The notes: a model not told the origin generated them from the letters alone. A DNA stretch of 64,000 bases from Marvinbryantia formatexigens DSM 14469 (GCF_025148285.1 NZ_CP102268.1:3265001-3329000), one strand, 5' to 3'. Counted from the first letter of the stretch, positions 43,516-51,725 are shown. Numbers and translations: made by a program.

Positions 43516-44259
43516 ATGAGTGAGAGACTGGAACTGACAGGCATGGTGCTGTCTGCCGTCCCTGTGGGGGAATACGACAAGCGAATCGTGCTTCTGACGA
43601 AGGAGCGCGGGAAGATAAGCGGATTTGCCAAAGGCGCAAGGCGGCAGAACAGTCCCCTTATGGCGGCGGCAAAGCCGTTTTCTTTCGGAACCTTCGAGTG
43701 TTACGAGGGACGCACCTCCTATAATATCTACCAGGCGCAGATAAGCAATTATTTCGAGGGGTTGTCCCTGGATTTTGAAGGGGCGTATTACGGTATGTAT
43801 TTCCTGGAATTTGCTGATTATTATGCGCGGGAAAACAGCGATGAGAAGGAGCTTTTAAAGCTTTTGTACGTTTCCCTGCGCGCGCTGGAGAATCAGCATC
43901 TGCCCAAAAAACTGGTGCGGTATGTCTTTGAGCTGCGGGCAATGGTGATAAACGGGGAGTATCCGGAGGTCTTTTGCTGCACGGTCTGCGGGAGCACGGA
44001 GCATCTGACGGGATACAGTCATGCGGGAAACGGCGTGGTCTGCGCGGACTGCCTGCGGGCGGCACATGCGGAGACGCTGCTGGAGTCTACCATATTTACG
44101 ATGCAGTACGTGGTTGCGACGCCCCTTGAGAAGCTGTACACCTTTACAGTGTCGGAGGAGGTGCTGGAAGAATTCGCGCGCCTGCAGGACCGCTTCCGGA
44201 GAACATACGTTGACAGGAAATTCAAAACGCTGGAGATTTTGGAAAGTTTGCAGATTTAG
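43516..44259 (+). CDS. recO: DNA repair protein RecO
   Basis: A 247-residue RecO: an N-terminal OB fold (VLSAVPVGEYDKRIVLLTKE) and a helical domain with a four-cysteine zinc site (CCTVCGSTEHL and VVCADC). It loads RecA with RecF and RecR and anneals SSB-coated strands. It directly follows era. Confidence 0.95.
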   Translation: MSERLELTGMVLSAVPVGEYDKRIVLLTKERGKISGFAKGARRQNSPLMAAAKPFSFGTFECYEGRTSYNIYQAQISNYFEGLSLDFEGAYYGMYFLEFADYYARENSDEKELLKLLYVSLRALENQHLPKKLVRYVFELRAMVINGEYPEVFCCTVCGSTEHLTGYSHAGNGVVCADCLRAAHAETLLESTIFTMQYVVATPLEKLYTFTVSEEVLEEFARLQDRFRRTYVDRKFKTLEILESLQI

Positions 44260-44261
44260 AG

Positions 44262-44290
44262 TTGAAAATGAGGGATAATGTTAGTATAAT
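44262..44290 (+). promoter_or_regulatory. promoter of the lipoprotein-glyS operon
   Basis: TTGAAA (44262-44267) and TATAAT (44285-44290) with a 17-bp spacer, just after recO. Confidence 0.75.
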
Positions 44291-44321
44291 CATTTATGAA
44301 TGACTTTGGGAGGATTGATGG

Positions 44322-44915
44322 ATGAAAAAGGGGTGCGTCATAGGTTTCGTGCTGTGTTCCGGTCTGCTTTTAACGGGCTGCAGCAGCTTTTCGCCGGCGG
44401 TCAGCGGAATCTCCATAGACAAGAAGGGAGCTGTCACGGAGTTCGTACGCGAGGAATTTGATCAGAGCTACTATGACAAAGGGGAGCTGGAGGAAGGGCT
44501 GGATGCCCAGATGAAAAGCTACAACGACAGCGCCGGGACGAAGGCGGTAAGGAAGCAGAGTCTCAGCGTAAAGGACGGCATAGCGCAGCTTCGCATGAAG
44601 TATGCCAGTACGGAGGATTACGCAGAATTCAACCATCTGGACTTTTACGCCGGGGATATCCAGGGCGCGGTGCAGGCGGGGTATGCCTTCGAGGGAAAGT
44701 TTGCGGAGGTGACCGACGGAAAGGTCTCGCAGGAGACGCTGGTGTGGGGTTCCGCCATCATGACAGGGAAAAATTATCAGACGGTCGCGCTCCGGCAGGC
44801 GATGCTGGTCGAGGTTCCGGGGACGATTAAATATGTCAGCGAAAATGTAAAGGTGACAGACGCATCCACGGCGGTCATCGAGGAAAACGAAACGGCGTAT
44901 ATTTTATATGAGTGA
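44322..44915 (+). CDS. putative lipoprotein of unknown function
   Basis: A 197-residue exported lipoprotein: LLLTGCSS gives a lipobox with Cys20. The mature part is mixed alpha/beta with no motif I recognise; small lipoproteins of this kind often sit between recO and glyS in Lachnospiraceae. TGGGAGGATT precedes the start. The stop is 12 bp before glyS, so the two are probably co-transcribed; no functional link is evident. Confidence 0.75.
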   Translation: MKKGCVIGFVLCSGLLLTGCSSFSPAVSGISIDKKGAVTEFVREEFDQSYYDKGELEEGLDAQMKSYNDSAGTKAVRKQSLSVKDGIAQLRMKYASTEDYAEFNHLDFYAGDIQGAVQAGYAFEGKFAEVTDGKVSQETLVWGSAIMTGKNYQTVALRQAMLVEVPGTIKYVSENVKVTDASTAVIEENETAYILYE

Positions 44916-44927
44916 GGAGAATGATTT

Positions 44928-46325
44928 ATGGAAAAGACAATGGAAAAAATCGTAGCGCTTGCGAAATCAAGGGGATTTGTTTATCCGGGCAGCGAGATTT
45001 ACGGCGGTCTGGCAAATACCTGGGATTACGGCAATCTGGGCGTGGAGCTGAAAAACAACGTAAAGCGCGCATGGTGGCAGAAATTTATCCAGGAGAATCC
45101 GTATAATGTCGGTGTGGACTGCGCGATTCTCATGAACCCGCAGACCTGGGTGGCTTCCGGACATCTGGGCGGATTTTCCGACCCGCTGATGGACTGCAAA
45201 GAGTGCCACGAGCGTTTCCGTGCCGATAAAATCATAGAAGATTACTGTGCAGAGAAGGGCATCGCGCTGGAGGGCAGCGTGGATGCGTGGACACAGGAGC
45301 AGATGAAGAACTTCATTGATGAGCACAATGTTCCGTGCCCGACCTGCGGAAAGCATAATTTTACCGATATCCGTCAGTTTAATCTGATGTTCAAGACCTT
45401 CCAGGGCGTAACGGAGGATGCAAAAAATACGGTTTATTTAAGACCGGAGACGGCGCAGGGCATTTTCGTAAACTTTAAGAATGTGCAGCGCACCTCCCGG
45501 AAAAAGATTCCGTTCGGTATCGGTCAGATCGGAAAATCCTTCCGCAACGAGATCACGCCGGGCAACTTTACCTTCCGTACCAGAGAGTTCGAGCAGATGG
45601 AGCTGGAATTCTTCTGCGAGCCGGATACCGACCTGGAGTGGTTTGCGTACTGGAAGCAGTTCTGCCTTGACTGGCTGCACAATCTCGGCCTGAAGGATGA
45701 CGAGGTGCGTTACCGCGACCACGAGAAGGAGGAGCTGAGCTTCTACAGCAAGGCGACCACCGACGTGGAATTCCTGTTTCCGTTCGGATGGGGCGAGCTG
45801 TGGGGCATCGCAGACCGTACAGATTATGACCTTACCCAGCATCAGAATGTATCCGGACAGGATCTGACGTATTTTGACGATCAGAAAAACTGGAAGTATG
45901 TGCCGTACGTTATTGAGCCGTCGCTGGGCGCAGACCGTATGGTGCTTGCGTTCCTCTGCAGCGCTTACGATGAGGAAAATATCGGAACGGAGGAGAAGCC
46001 GGACATGCGTACCGTGCTGCACTTCCATCCGGTGCTCGCTCCGGTGAAGATCGGTGTGCTGCCGCTCTCCAAAAAGCTGAATGAGGGCGCGGAGAAGATT
46101 TTTGCGCAGCTCTCAAAGAAATACAACTGCGAGTTTGACGACCGCGGAAACATCGGAAAGCGTTACCGCCGCCAGGATGAAATCGGCACGCCGTTCTGCG
46201 TGACCTACGATTTCGAGTCCGAGACCGACGGGGCGGTCACCGTCCGCGACCGCGATACGATGGAGCAGGTTCGCGTGAAAATCGACGAGCTGGAAGCGTA
46301 TTTTGCAGATAAATTTACGTTTTAA
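44928..46325 (+). CDS. glyS: glycyl-tRNA synthetase, homodimeric type
   Basis: A 465-residue class II synthetase of the alpha2 (eukaryote/Gram-positive) type, which charges tRNA-Gly. Motif 2 [20 protein letters not shown] and motif 3 [13 protein letters not shown] are present, with a C-terminal anticodon-binding domain. An insert with CKECHERF and CPTCGKHNF suggests a structural zinc. The start follows TGAGGAGAATG. No T-box leader is visible; it is read from the promoter of the lipoprotein gene. Confidence 0.97.
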   Translation: MEKTMEKIVALAKSRGFVYPGSEIYGGLANTWDYGNLGVELKNNVKRAWWQKFIQENPYNVGVDCAILMNPQTWVASGHLGGFSDPLMDCKECHERFRADKIIEDYCAEKGIALEGSVDAWTQEQMKNFIDEHNVPCPTCGKHNFTDIRQFNLMFKTFQGVTEDAKNTVYLRPETAQGIFVNFKNVQRTSRKKIPFGIGQIGKSFRNEITPGNFTFRTREFEQMELEFFCEPDTDLEWFAYWKQFCLDWLHNLGLKDDEVRYRDHEKEELSFYSKATTDVEFLFPFGWGELWGIADRTDYDLTQHQNVSGQDLTYFDDQKNWKYVPYVIEPSLGADRMVLAFLCSAYDEENIGTEEKPDMRTVLHFHPVLAPVKIGVLPLSKKLNEGAEKIFAQLSKKYNCEFDDRGNIGKRYRRQDEIGTPFCVTYDFESETDGAVTVRDRDTMEQVRVKIDELEAYFADKFTF

Positions 46326-46410
46326 TGATGAAATATCTTTGGTAGCGTGCGCCAGTCTGCCCTGAGCAGTCTGCGCGCTCAATATAAAAACATTTTAGGA
46401 GGAAATTATC

Positions 46411-47658
46411 ATGAAGGGTAATATTGTAGTAGGACAGTCCGGCGGACCGACAGCGGTTATCAATTCCAGTCTCGCTGGTGTTGTCAGCAAAGCAAGAGAG
46501 CTTGGCGTAAAGAAGATTTACGGTATGCATCACGGCATCCAGGGCTTCCTCAATGAAGATCTGGTAGATATGGGCGAGTACATTAAAGAGGACAAGGACA
46601 TCGAGCTCTTAAAGAGAACGCCGTCCGCATTCCTTGGCTCCTGCCGTTACAAGCTGCCGAAGATCGAGGGCAACGAGGAAGTTTACGACAAGATTTTTGC
46701 GATCCTGGAAAAATATGACATTGAGTGCCTGTTCTACATTGGCGGAAACGATTCTATGGATACCATCAAAATGCTGTCTGATTACGCAGCTTTGAAGGGC
46801 AAAACACAGAGATTTATGGGTGTTCCGAAGACCATTGACAACGACCTTCCGATTACCGACCACTGCCCTGGATACGGCTCTGCAGCAAAATATATCGCAA
46901 CTTCTCTGAAGGAAGTTATCCGCGACAACGCAAGCTTTGGTATCGAAAAACCGACCGTTCTGATCTGCGAGATCATGGGACGTCATGCAGGCTGGCTGAC
47001 AGCAGCGGCAGCGCTGTCCAGAGACGAGGACTGCGAAGGTCCGGATATGATCTACCTGCCGGAAAGAACCTTTGACTACGACGATTTCCTTGCAAGAATC
47101 AAGGATCTCTCCGTGAAGAAGAGCTCTGTAGTGGTAGCTGTTTCCGAGGGCGTGAAACTGGCTGACGGACGTTTCGTATGCGAGCTGGGCGGCGGCTCTG
47201 ATTTTGTAGACGCATTCGGACACAAGCAGCTTTCCGGCTGTGCGGTAACGCTGGCAAACAAGGTTGCGGCAGATACCGGTCTGAAGACCCGTGCGATTGA
47301 GTTCTCCACTCTGCAGAGAGCGGCAACACACGTTGCTTCCCTGAACGATATCAACGAGGCATTCAACGTTGGTTATCTGGCATGCAAGGCGGCTGACGAA
47401 GGTCAGACAGGTATGATGATCACCATTGATGTGAAAGAGAGAAGCCCGTACCAGGTAGGATACGGCATCTACGACATCCATCAGATCGCAAACGTAGAGC
47501 GTCCGGTTCCGGATGAGTGGATTTCTGAGGACGGCACCGACGTTCTGGAAGGCTACGTTGAGTATGCGCGTCCGCTGATCCTCGGCGAGCTTACTCCGCT
47601 GATGGTAAACGGTGTTCCGAAGCATCTGGTACTGAGCAGAGATAGCTATCGCAAATAA
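46411..47658 (+). CDS. pfp: 6-phosphofructokinase, PPi-dependent type
   Basis: A 415-residue phosphofructokinase. The phosphate-donor site reads GGNDSMDT with Asp114 where ATP enzymes have Gly, and VPKTIDNDL has Lys140 where ATP enzymes have Gly; both point to pyrophosphate as the donor, and Asp143 is the catalytic base. It would make glycolysis reversible at this step. TAGGAGGAAATTATC precedes the start. Codon use is strongly biased, as in nifJ, so expression is probably high. It is alone between glyS and a repeat-rich gap. Confidence 0.9.
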   Translation: MKGNIVVGQSGGPTAVINSSLAGVVSKARELGVKKIYGMHHGIQGFLNEDLVDMGEYIKEDKDIELLKRTPSAFLGSCRYKLPKIEGNEEVYDKIFAILEKYDIECLFYIGGNDSMDTIKMLSDYAALKGKTQRFMGVPKTIDNDLPITDHCPGYGSAAKYIATSLKEVIRDNASFGIEKPTVLICEIMGRHAGWLTAAAALSRDEDCEGPDMIYLPERTFDYDDFLARIKDLSVKKSSVVVAVSEGVKLADGRFVCELGGGSDFVDAFGHKQLSGCAVTLANKVAADTGLKTRAIEFSTLQRAATHVASLNDINEAFNVGYLACKAADEGQTGMMITIDVKERSPYQVGYGIYDIHQIANVERPVPDEWISEDGTDVLEGYVEYARPLILGELTPLMVNGVPKHLVLSRDSYRK

Positions 47659-47769
47659 AAAACATCCGGAGCATGATGTGATGCCGGGGTATTTGATACT
47701 TACGGCGTTGGTGCACTGCACTGCCAGATATCCGTGCCCTAAAGGACTAGCCCTTGCAGGGCGTCGCAA

Positions 47770-47806
47770 GCACGGTACCTGGCTCATTGCCCGCGGGAAT
47801 AAAAGT
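47770..47806 (+). repeat. CCCGCGGG repeat, copy 2
   Basis: GCACGGTACCTGGCTCATTG followed by CCCGCGGGAATAAAA. It matches 357-392 (reverse strand) over about 35 bp and 50231-50261 over about 28 bp. Confidence 0.75.
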
Positions 47807-47810
47807 GTAA

Positions 47811-47840
47811 GATGGGGCTGCCTTGGCAGCCTCATTTTTG
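47811..47840 (+). terminator. terminator after pfp
   Basis: GGCTGCC-TT-GGCAGCC stem, extended by ATGG/TCAT, followed by TTTTTG. Confidence 0.75.
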
Positions 47841-47844
47841 TTGC

Positions 47845-47880
47845 CGTGCATACGACAAAAACGTCCGGTGGACTTTTTTT
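47845..47880 (+). terminator. terminator-like element C, copy 2
   Basis: TTTGTTGCCGTGCATACGAC then AAAAACGTCC-GGTGGACTTTTTTT. It matches the reverse complement of 12284-12325 with only a few changes. Confidence 0.65.
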
Positions 47881-48125
47881 ACTCCGAAAATAATTTCTGA
47901 GACAACAATAAATGTTTAAAAATTCAAGAAAATACAAATAATTCACAGTATTTTAGACAAATTAACATCTAATAAAAATTTATTTGAAAAATATTTAAAA
48001 ATAGTGTTGACAAATCTGAGGGGCTGTGCTATTATAATTTCAACAACAACAAATACCTGTTAAGTGACGAGAAAGCTTAATAAACTATTTGATAGTTGTT
48101 TAGAAAACGAAAGGAGGTTAGTCCA

Positions 48126-48364
48126 ATGGACACAGAAGTCTCATGTAATATTCAATATGAATGTGGTAAAGCAAATGTATCCTGCGGAAATGACCTTTAT
48201 ATCTGAACCGATTAGAATCGAATATATCGAGCTTAACCGAAGAAAGAAAACGGATTACAGATGATAAAGCATTTGCTATACATATTGAATTAAATTTCTG
48301 GAATGAAGATTTATCAGTGCATGAAGCAGAAGATAGACAAAGCGGAAGATGGTACAATATCTGA
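48126..48364 (+). pseudogene. possible frameshifted small gene
   Basis: AAAGGAGG lies at good distance before an ATG that begins MDTEVSCNIQYECGKANVSC and stops after 26 codons (48206). A second frame from about 48195 to 48364 continues in protein-like sequence (NISSLTEERKRITDDKAFAI, HIELNFWNEDLSVHEAEDRQ). A promoter-like TTGACA/TATTAT (TATAAT) lies upstream. I infer a gene broken by a frameshift, or two unrelated short frames; the family is not recognised. Confidence 0.3.
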
Positions 48365-48525
48365 AATCAGAAAAAATCGGAAGAAGAAAAGCTGCTGATA
48401 AATAGAGAATGACAGAATAAAGACCACGTAAAATGATGATACACGATGGCAGGATGAAAGATACTTCGGTTAAACATTATCATATAGATGACGACGAACA
48501 AAAAAATAAGTTAATATGGAAAAGA

Positions 48526-48558
48526 AAAAGACCGTTATCCACTGCGATAGCGGTCTTA
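48526..48558 (+). terminator. terminator-like hairpin
   Basis: AAGACCGTTATC and GATAGCGGTCTT form a stem with a short loop, followed by ATTACTG; it would end the transcript of the broken gene. Confidence 0.6.
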
Positions 48559-48621
48559 TTACTGACATTGATAGCGGATATTTTTACTGGATACTCCTCC
48601 GGCAGGCGGCAAAAACGGCTC

Positions 48622-48650
48622 TTGCATTTCCGTGAAAGCTGTGCTATAGT
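48622..48650 (+). promoter_or_regulatory. promoter of the antitoxin RNA
   Basis: TTGCAT (48622-48627), 17 bp, TATAGT (48645-48650). Transcription would begin near 48657. Confidence 0.65.
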
Positions 48651-48656
48651 GATAAT

Positions 48657-48742
48657 GAAAAAAGCAACCGCCCACAAGGTGGGTTGACCAGATTGGGACA
48701 GAAAATCCACCCCTTAGGGTCAAAGTTTTAGGGTGGTTTTTC
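48657..48742 (+). ncRNA. candidate antisense antitoxin RNA (RatA-like)
   Basis: A short RNA of about 86 nt is predicted from the promoter at 48622-48650 to the terminator CCACCC...GGGTGG-TTTTT (stem 48707-48736). Its 3' half is complementary to the 3' end of the toxin transcript from the opposite strand, whose terminator is the same hairpin read the other way. Convergent transcripts that overlap at their 3' ends are the layout of txpA/ratA-type type I toxin-antitoxin pairs. The overlap is seen in the sequence; the repression is inferred. Confidence 0.6.
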
Positions 48743-48756
48743 TATGCGTTAAGACA

Positions 48757-48849
48757 CTACTTCAAATTCACGGAAATGAATGTCAGTAATGCCAATATGA
48801 ACATGCCGAAAGCCATAAGGTCTTTGAAATCAAATGAATGATTGTTCAT
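48757..48849 (-). CDS. small hydrophobic type I toxin (holin-like)
   Basis: A 30-residue peptide with the sequence pattern of putative holin-like toxins: a polar start (MNNHSFDFKDLM), one membrane helix (AFGMFILALLTFISV) and the end NLK. The start at 48849 has GGAGG 8 bp upstream; an ATG two codons earlier is too close to that site. It has its own promoter and faces a short antisense RNA. Overproduction of such peptides damages the membrane, and the antisense RNA keeps translation or mRNA levels low. It sits between pfp and the rplJ leader, away from any prophage gene that I can see. Confidence 0.75.
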   Translation of the reverse strand: MNNHSFDFKDLMAFGMFILALLTFISVNLK

Positions 48850-48912
48850 ATGCATCACCTCCACACTATGTAGAATGAAGGTCTTCCCACCCTGCAACAC
48901 GGTTGCATGCTT

Positions 48913-48941
48913 ATGATATCACATAAATGAATAATAATCAA
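48913..48941 (-). promoter_or_regulatory. toxin promoter
   Basis: On the minus strand TTGATT (complement of 48936-48941), 17 bp, TATCAT (complement of 48913-48918), about 60 bp before the toxin start codon. Confidence 0.65.
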
Positions 48942-48975
48942 CAAAATATCGGAAAAAGAATATCGAAGAAATTAC

Positions 48976-49004
48976 TTGACATATCCGGGAGAGTATGGTA
49001 TTCT
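48976..49004 (+). promoter_or_regulatory. rplJL promoter
   Basis: TTGACA (48976-48981), 17 bp, TATTCT (48999-49004); transcription would start just before the L10 leader. Confidence 0.8.
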
Positions 49005-49007
49005 TTC

Positions 49008-49126
49008 TAAGACTGCCGAAGACAGCAGGTGCCGCAAGGCATAAGGTTCAAAACGCCTGCCGAGGAGTAAAGAATTTCGATAGAAATGATTTATGAACCT
49101 CTCTGTCACGCAGAGAGGTTTTTTGG
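49008..49126 (+). ncRNA. ribosomal protein L10 leader
   Basis: The 5' leader of rplJ matches the L10-leader pattern: GACTGCCGAAGACAGCAGGT, CCGCAAGGC and AACGCCTGCCGAGG, followed by a hairpin CCTCTCTG-TCACG-CAGAGAGG with TTTTTT (49098-49124). Free L10-(L7/L12)4 complex binds such leaders and causes early termination, which matches ribosomal protein supply to rRNA. The motif is seen; the mechanism is that known for Firmicutes. Confidence 0.88.
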
Positions 49127-49159
49127 CGGTACACAAACGAATAAGGAGGTGCACCATTC

Positions 49160-49651
49160 ATGGCAAAAGTGGAACAGAAGAAGCCGATCGTAGCCGAGAT
49201 CAGTGAAAACATCAAAGATGCGCAGTCAGTGGTTCTCGTTGCTTACAGCGGAATCAATGTAGAGCAGGATACCGCTCTTCGTAAAGAGATGAGAGAAGCT
49301 GGCATCGTCTACAAAGTGTACAAGAACACAATGATGAATTTTGCGTTCAAGGGCACAGAGTGCGAGCCGCTTACCAGTCATCTGTCCGGTCCGAATGCGG
49401 TTGCTATCTGCAAGACGGATGCGACTGCTCCGATCAGAATCGTTGCGAAATATGCAAAGACCGTTCCGTCTCTTAAATTGATCGCTGGTGTGGTTGAAGG
49501 CGGATATTACGATGAAAAGGCAATCCAGGCGCTGGCAGACGTTCCGTCCAGAGAAGTATTGCTTGGAAGACTGCTTGGCAGCATGCAGTCGCCGATTGCA
49601 AACTTTGCGCGTGTTATTAAGCAGATTGCAGAAAAAGAAGCAGAAGCATAA
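49160..49651 (+). CDS. rplJ: 50S ribosomal protein L10
   Basis: A 163-residue L10, base of the ribosomal stalk, which holds dimers of L7/L12 on its C-terminal helix. It starts MAKVEQKKPIVAEISENIKD and shows the family block VVLVAYSGINVEQDTALRKE. ATAAGGAGGTG precedes the start. It lies directly behind its regulatory leader, with rplL 55 bp downstream, but rplK and rplA, which often lie upstream, are absent here. Confidence 0.98.
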   Translation: MAKVEQKKPIVAEISENIKDAQSVVLVAYSGINVEQDTALRKEMREAGIVYKVYKNTMMNFAFKGTECEPLTSHLSGPNAVAICKTDATAPIRIVAKYAKTVPSLKLIAGVVEGGYYDEKAIQALADVPSREVLLGRLLGSMQSPIANFARVIKQIAEKEAEA

Positions 49652-49706
49652 GGCAGGAGGAGCTTTCCTGTAAAAATTATCAAAATAAAAACGGAGGAAA
49701 ATGAAA

Positions 49707-50078
49707 ATGGCAAAATTAACAACTGCTGAATTTATTGAAGCAATTAAAGAGTTAAGCGTATTAGAATTAAACGAATTAGTAAAAGCTTGCGAGGAAGAGT
49801 TCGGTGTATCCGCAGCAGCAGGCGTTGTTGTAGCAGCAGCAGGCCCGGCAGAAGCTGAGGAAGAGAAGGACGAGTTCGATGTAGAGCTGACAGAAGTTGG
49901 TCCGAACAAGGTTAAGGTTATCAAAGTTGTTCGTGAAGCAACCGGTCTTGGTCTGAAGGAAGCAAAAGAAGTTGTAGACGGCGCTCCGAAGGTTGTAAAG
50001 GAAGCAGCTTCCAAGGCAGAGGCAGAAGAGCTGAAGACAAAGCTCGAAGCAGAGGGAGCAAAGGTTACTCTGAAATAA
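49707..50078 (+). CDS. rplL: 50S ribosomal protein L7/L12
   Basis: A 123-residue L7/L12: N-terminal dimer helix ([20 protein letters not shown]), Ala/Val-rich hinge (about 38-52) and C-terminal factor-binding domain ([20 protein letters not shown]). The ATG at 49707 is preferred: it gives the family's usual start and 9 bp to GGAGG; the ATG at 49701 is too close to the ribosome site. It is followed by a strong terminator and not by rpoB. Confidence 0.98.
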   Translation: MAKLTTAEFIEAIKELSVLELNELVKACEEEFGVSAAAGVVVAAAGPAEAEEEKDEFDVELTEVGPNKVKVIKVVREATGLGLKEAKEVVDGAPKVVKEAASKAEAEELKTKLEAEGAKVTLK

Positions 50079-50120
50079 ATATTACTGTTCCCGGCAACGG
50101 AAAAAGAACAGAAAAGATAA

Positions 50121-50150
50121 GGACTGGTGCATTGCGCCGGTCCTTTTTTT
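50121..50150 (+). terminator. rplL terminator
   Basis: GGACTGGTGCA and TGCGCCGGTCC form the stem, followed by TTTTTTT. It resembles the nifJ terminator and separates rplJL from what follows. Confidence 0.9.
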
Positions 50151-50230
50151 ATGTTACACTGGAGTTGTCCGGAAATTATCTAACAGTCAGATGTTCCGCG
50201 GCGTTCGCCGGATGCGTGTGCAGGCATTCA

Positions 50231-50261
50231 CGCCTGGCTTATTGCCCGCGGGAATAAAGTG
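50231..50261 (+). repeat. CCCGCGGG repeat, copy 3
   Basis: CGCCTGGCTTATTG followed by CCCGCGGGAATAAAGTG, 40 bp before the deoD start codon. Copy 1 likewise lies just upstream of a start codon, that of the GPH gene at 339. Confidence 0.75.
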
Positions 50262-50302
50262 CCGGACAGAAGATGAGACATGAGAAAAGGGGGAATTTGA
50301 AA

Positions 50303-51010
50303 ATGGCTACACCACATAATGCTGCAAATATGGGCGATATCGCCGAGACAGTTCTGCTTCCGGGAGATCCGCTCCGCGCGAAGGTGATCGCGGAGACGTA
50401 TCTGGAGGATATCACACAATTTAACAGCGTGAGAAATATGTTTGGATACACGGGCACGTATAAAGGAAAGAAGGTGTCCGTTATGGGAACCGGAATGGGC
50501 TGCGCGTCCATCGGAATTTACAGTCATGAGCTGATTCATTTTTATGGAGTGAAAAATCTGATTCGCGTCGGTTCCTGCGGCTCCATCGCAAAGGACATTA
50601 AGCTGGGCGAAATCATCATGGCGCAGGGCGCCTGCACGGACAGCAACTACGCGCACCAGTATCAGCTTCCGGGAACGATGTGCGCGATTGCGGACTATGA
50701 ACTCTTAAAGACGGCGCAGGAAACAGCGGCGGAATTTGGCTATCCGTACCGCGTCGGAAATATCCTTTCCTCGGATATTTTTTACACGGAGACGCCGGAA
50801 TGGCAGCAGTGGGCAAAAATGGGCGTGCTTTCTATCGAAATGGAGAGCTTTGCTCTGTACTGTAATGTGGCGCGCGCAGGCGTGAAGGCGCTCGGTATTT
50901 TCACCGTTTCCGATTCCATCGTAAATGGTGAGGAGCTGGATGCAGAGGCGAGACAGAATGGGTTTACCAATATGATGCAGGTGGCGCTGGAGACGGCAGT
51001 CAGAATTTAA
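50303..51010 (+). CDS. deoD: purine nucleoside phosphorylase, DeoD type
   Basis: A 235-residue hexameric-type purine nucleoside phosphorylase that splits (deoxy)nucleosides with phosphate into base and (deoxy)ribose 1-phosphate. Family blocks: VLLPGDPLRAKVIAETYLED at the start, GTGMGCASIGIYSHEL, RVGSCGSI, and FTVSDSIVNGEE with the catalytic Asp. AGGGGGAA precedes the ATG at 50303; the earlier in-frame ATG has no such site. It appears to be a single gene. Confidence 0.96.
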   Translation: MATPHNAANMGDIAETVLLPGDPLRAKVIAETYLEDITQFNSVRNMFGYTGTYKGKKVSVMGTGMGCASIGIYSHELIHFYGVKNLIRVGSCGSIAKDIKLGEIIMAQGACTDSNYAHQYQLPGTMCAIADYELLKTAQETAAEFGYPYRVGNILSSDIFYTETPEWQQWAKMGVLSIEMESFALYCNVARAGVKALGIFTVSDSIVNGEELDAEARQNGFTNMMQVALETAVRI

Positions 51011-51019
51011 CATGAAAGT

Positions 51020-51120
51020 CCCGGACGGCAGATACGGGAATGCGCAGCATGGAGCATCTGGCTTTCATGTATGAACAACCAGAGAATTCCCGGACGGCAG
51101 ATACGGGAATGTAAAGCATG
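51020..51120. repeat. two direct repeats upstream of niaR
   Basis: TCCCGGACGGCAGATACGGG followed by AATG...CATGGAG occurs at about 51020-51053 and again at about 51087-51120, 67 bp apart. Each copy can fold through TCCCG/CGGGA. The second copy ends just before the niaR start. Confidence 0.75.
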
Positions 51121-51134
51121 GAGAAAAACGCAGA

Positions 51135-51665
51135 ATGGACGGAGAACAGAGACGGAAAGAAATCATCAGACTGCTGGAGACGGGATGCGAACCCGTCTCC
51201 GGCGCTGCGCTGGCAAAGCGGTTCGGTGTCAGCCGCCAGGTGATCGTGCAGGACATTGCGCTGCTGCGCGCGACAGACAAGACAATTCTTTCCACAAACA
51301 AGGGCTACCTGATTTACGGGGGGAATCACCGGAACATGTGCAGAAGGACGGTTGCGGTGAAGCATACGGATGCGCAGATGAAGGATGAGCTGTACACGCT
51401 GGTGGACGCGGGCGCGCGCGTACTGGACGTGGTGGTGGAGCATGATGTCTACGGGCAGATTGCCGCGGATTTGATGATCGCGTCGAGAAGAGACGTGGAT
51501 GAGTTTATTGCCAGGATTTTTGCCAACAGGGCGAAGCCGCTGAAGGAGCTGACCTGCGATACGCATTTTCATACGCTGGAGGCGGAAAATGAGGAAATTC
51601 TGGACGAAGCGGAAAAAAGATTAAAAGAAAAGGGATATTTACTTGATTTTGCCGGAAACTTGTAG
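51135..51665 (+). CDS. niaR: NiaR-like transcriptional repressor (HTH + 3H domain)
   Basis: A 176-residue regulator with an N-terminal HTH_11 domain (GAALAKRFGVSRQVIVQDIA) and a C-terminal 3H domain whose three histidine sites are visible (VKHTDAQ, VVEHDVYG, CDTHFHTLEA). NiaR (YrxA) represses NAD synthesis and niacin uptake genes when nicotinate is present. No NAD gene is next to it here; a membrane protein gene of the PfoR type lies 60 bp downstream with GTGACA-rich repeats between them. The ribosome site before 51135 is weak (GGAGAAAAA). Confidence 0.88.
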   Translation: MDGEQRRKEIIRLLETGCEPVSGAALAKRFGVSRQVIVQDIALLRATDKTILSTNKGYLIYGGNHRNMCRRTVAVKHTDAQMKDELYTLVDAGARVLDVVVEHDVYGQIAADLMIASRRDVDEFIARIFANRAKPLKELTCDTHFHTLEAENEEILDEAEKRLKEKGYLLDFAGNL

Positions 51666-51670
51666 TATGA

Positions 51671-51711
51671 TTGCCAGGTGACATGCAGGTGACAAGACAC
51701 TTGACAATACA
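51671..51711. promoter_or_regulatory. possible NiaR operator upstream of the PfoR-like gene
   Basis: CAGGTGACATG and CAGGTGACAAG lie in tandem, followed by ACACTTGACA, between niaR and the next gene. The assignment to NiaR rests on position only. Confidence 0.3.
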
Positions 51712-51725
51712 ACGAGGAGGCAGTT

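Larger units (their letters stand above)
47659..48125. other. repeat- and terminator-rich gap after pfp
   Basis: Holds the CCCGCGGG repeat (47770-47806), two terminators (47811-47840, 47845-47880) and a promoter-like pair TTGACA (48007-48012) with TATTAT (48030-48035, 17 bp) or TATAAT (48033-48038, 20 bp). No intact gene. Confidence 0.55.

Noticed and set aside
44322-46325. T-box riboswitch expected before glyS
   Set aside because: The glyS start is 12 bp after the lipoprotein gene and the upstream promoter leaves a leader of only about 30 nt, too short for a T-box.
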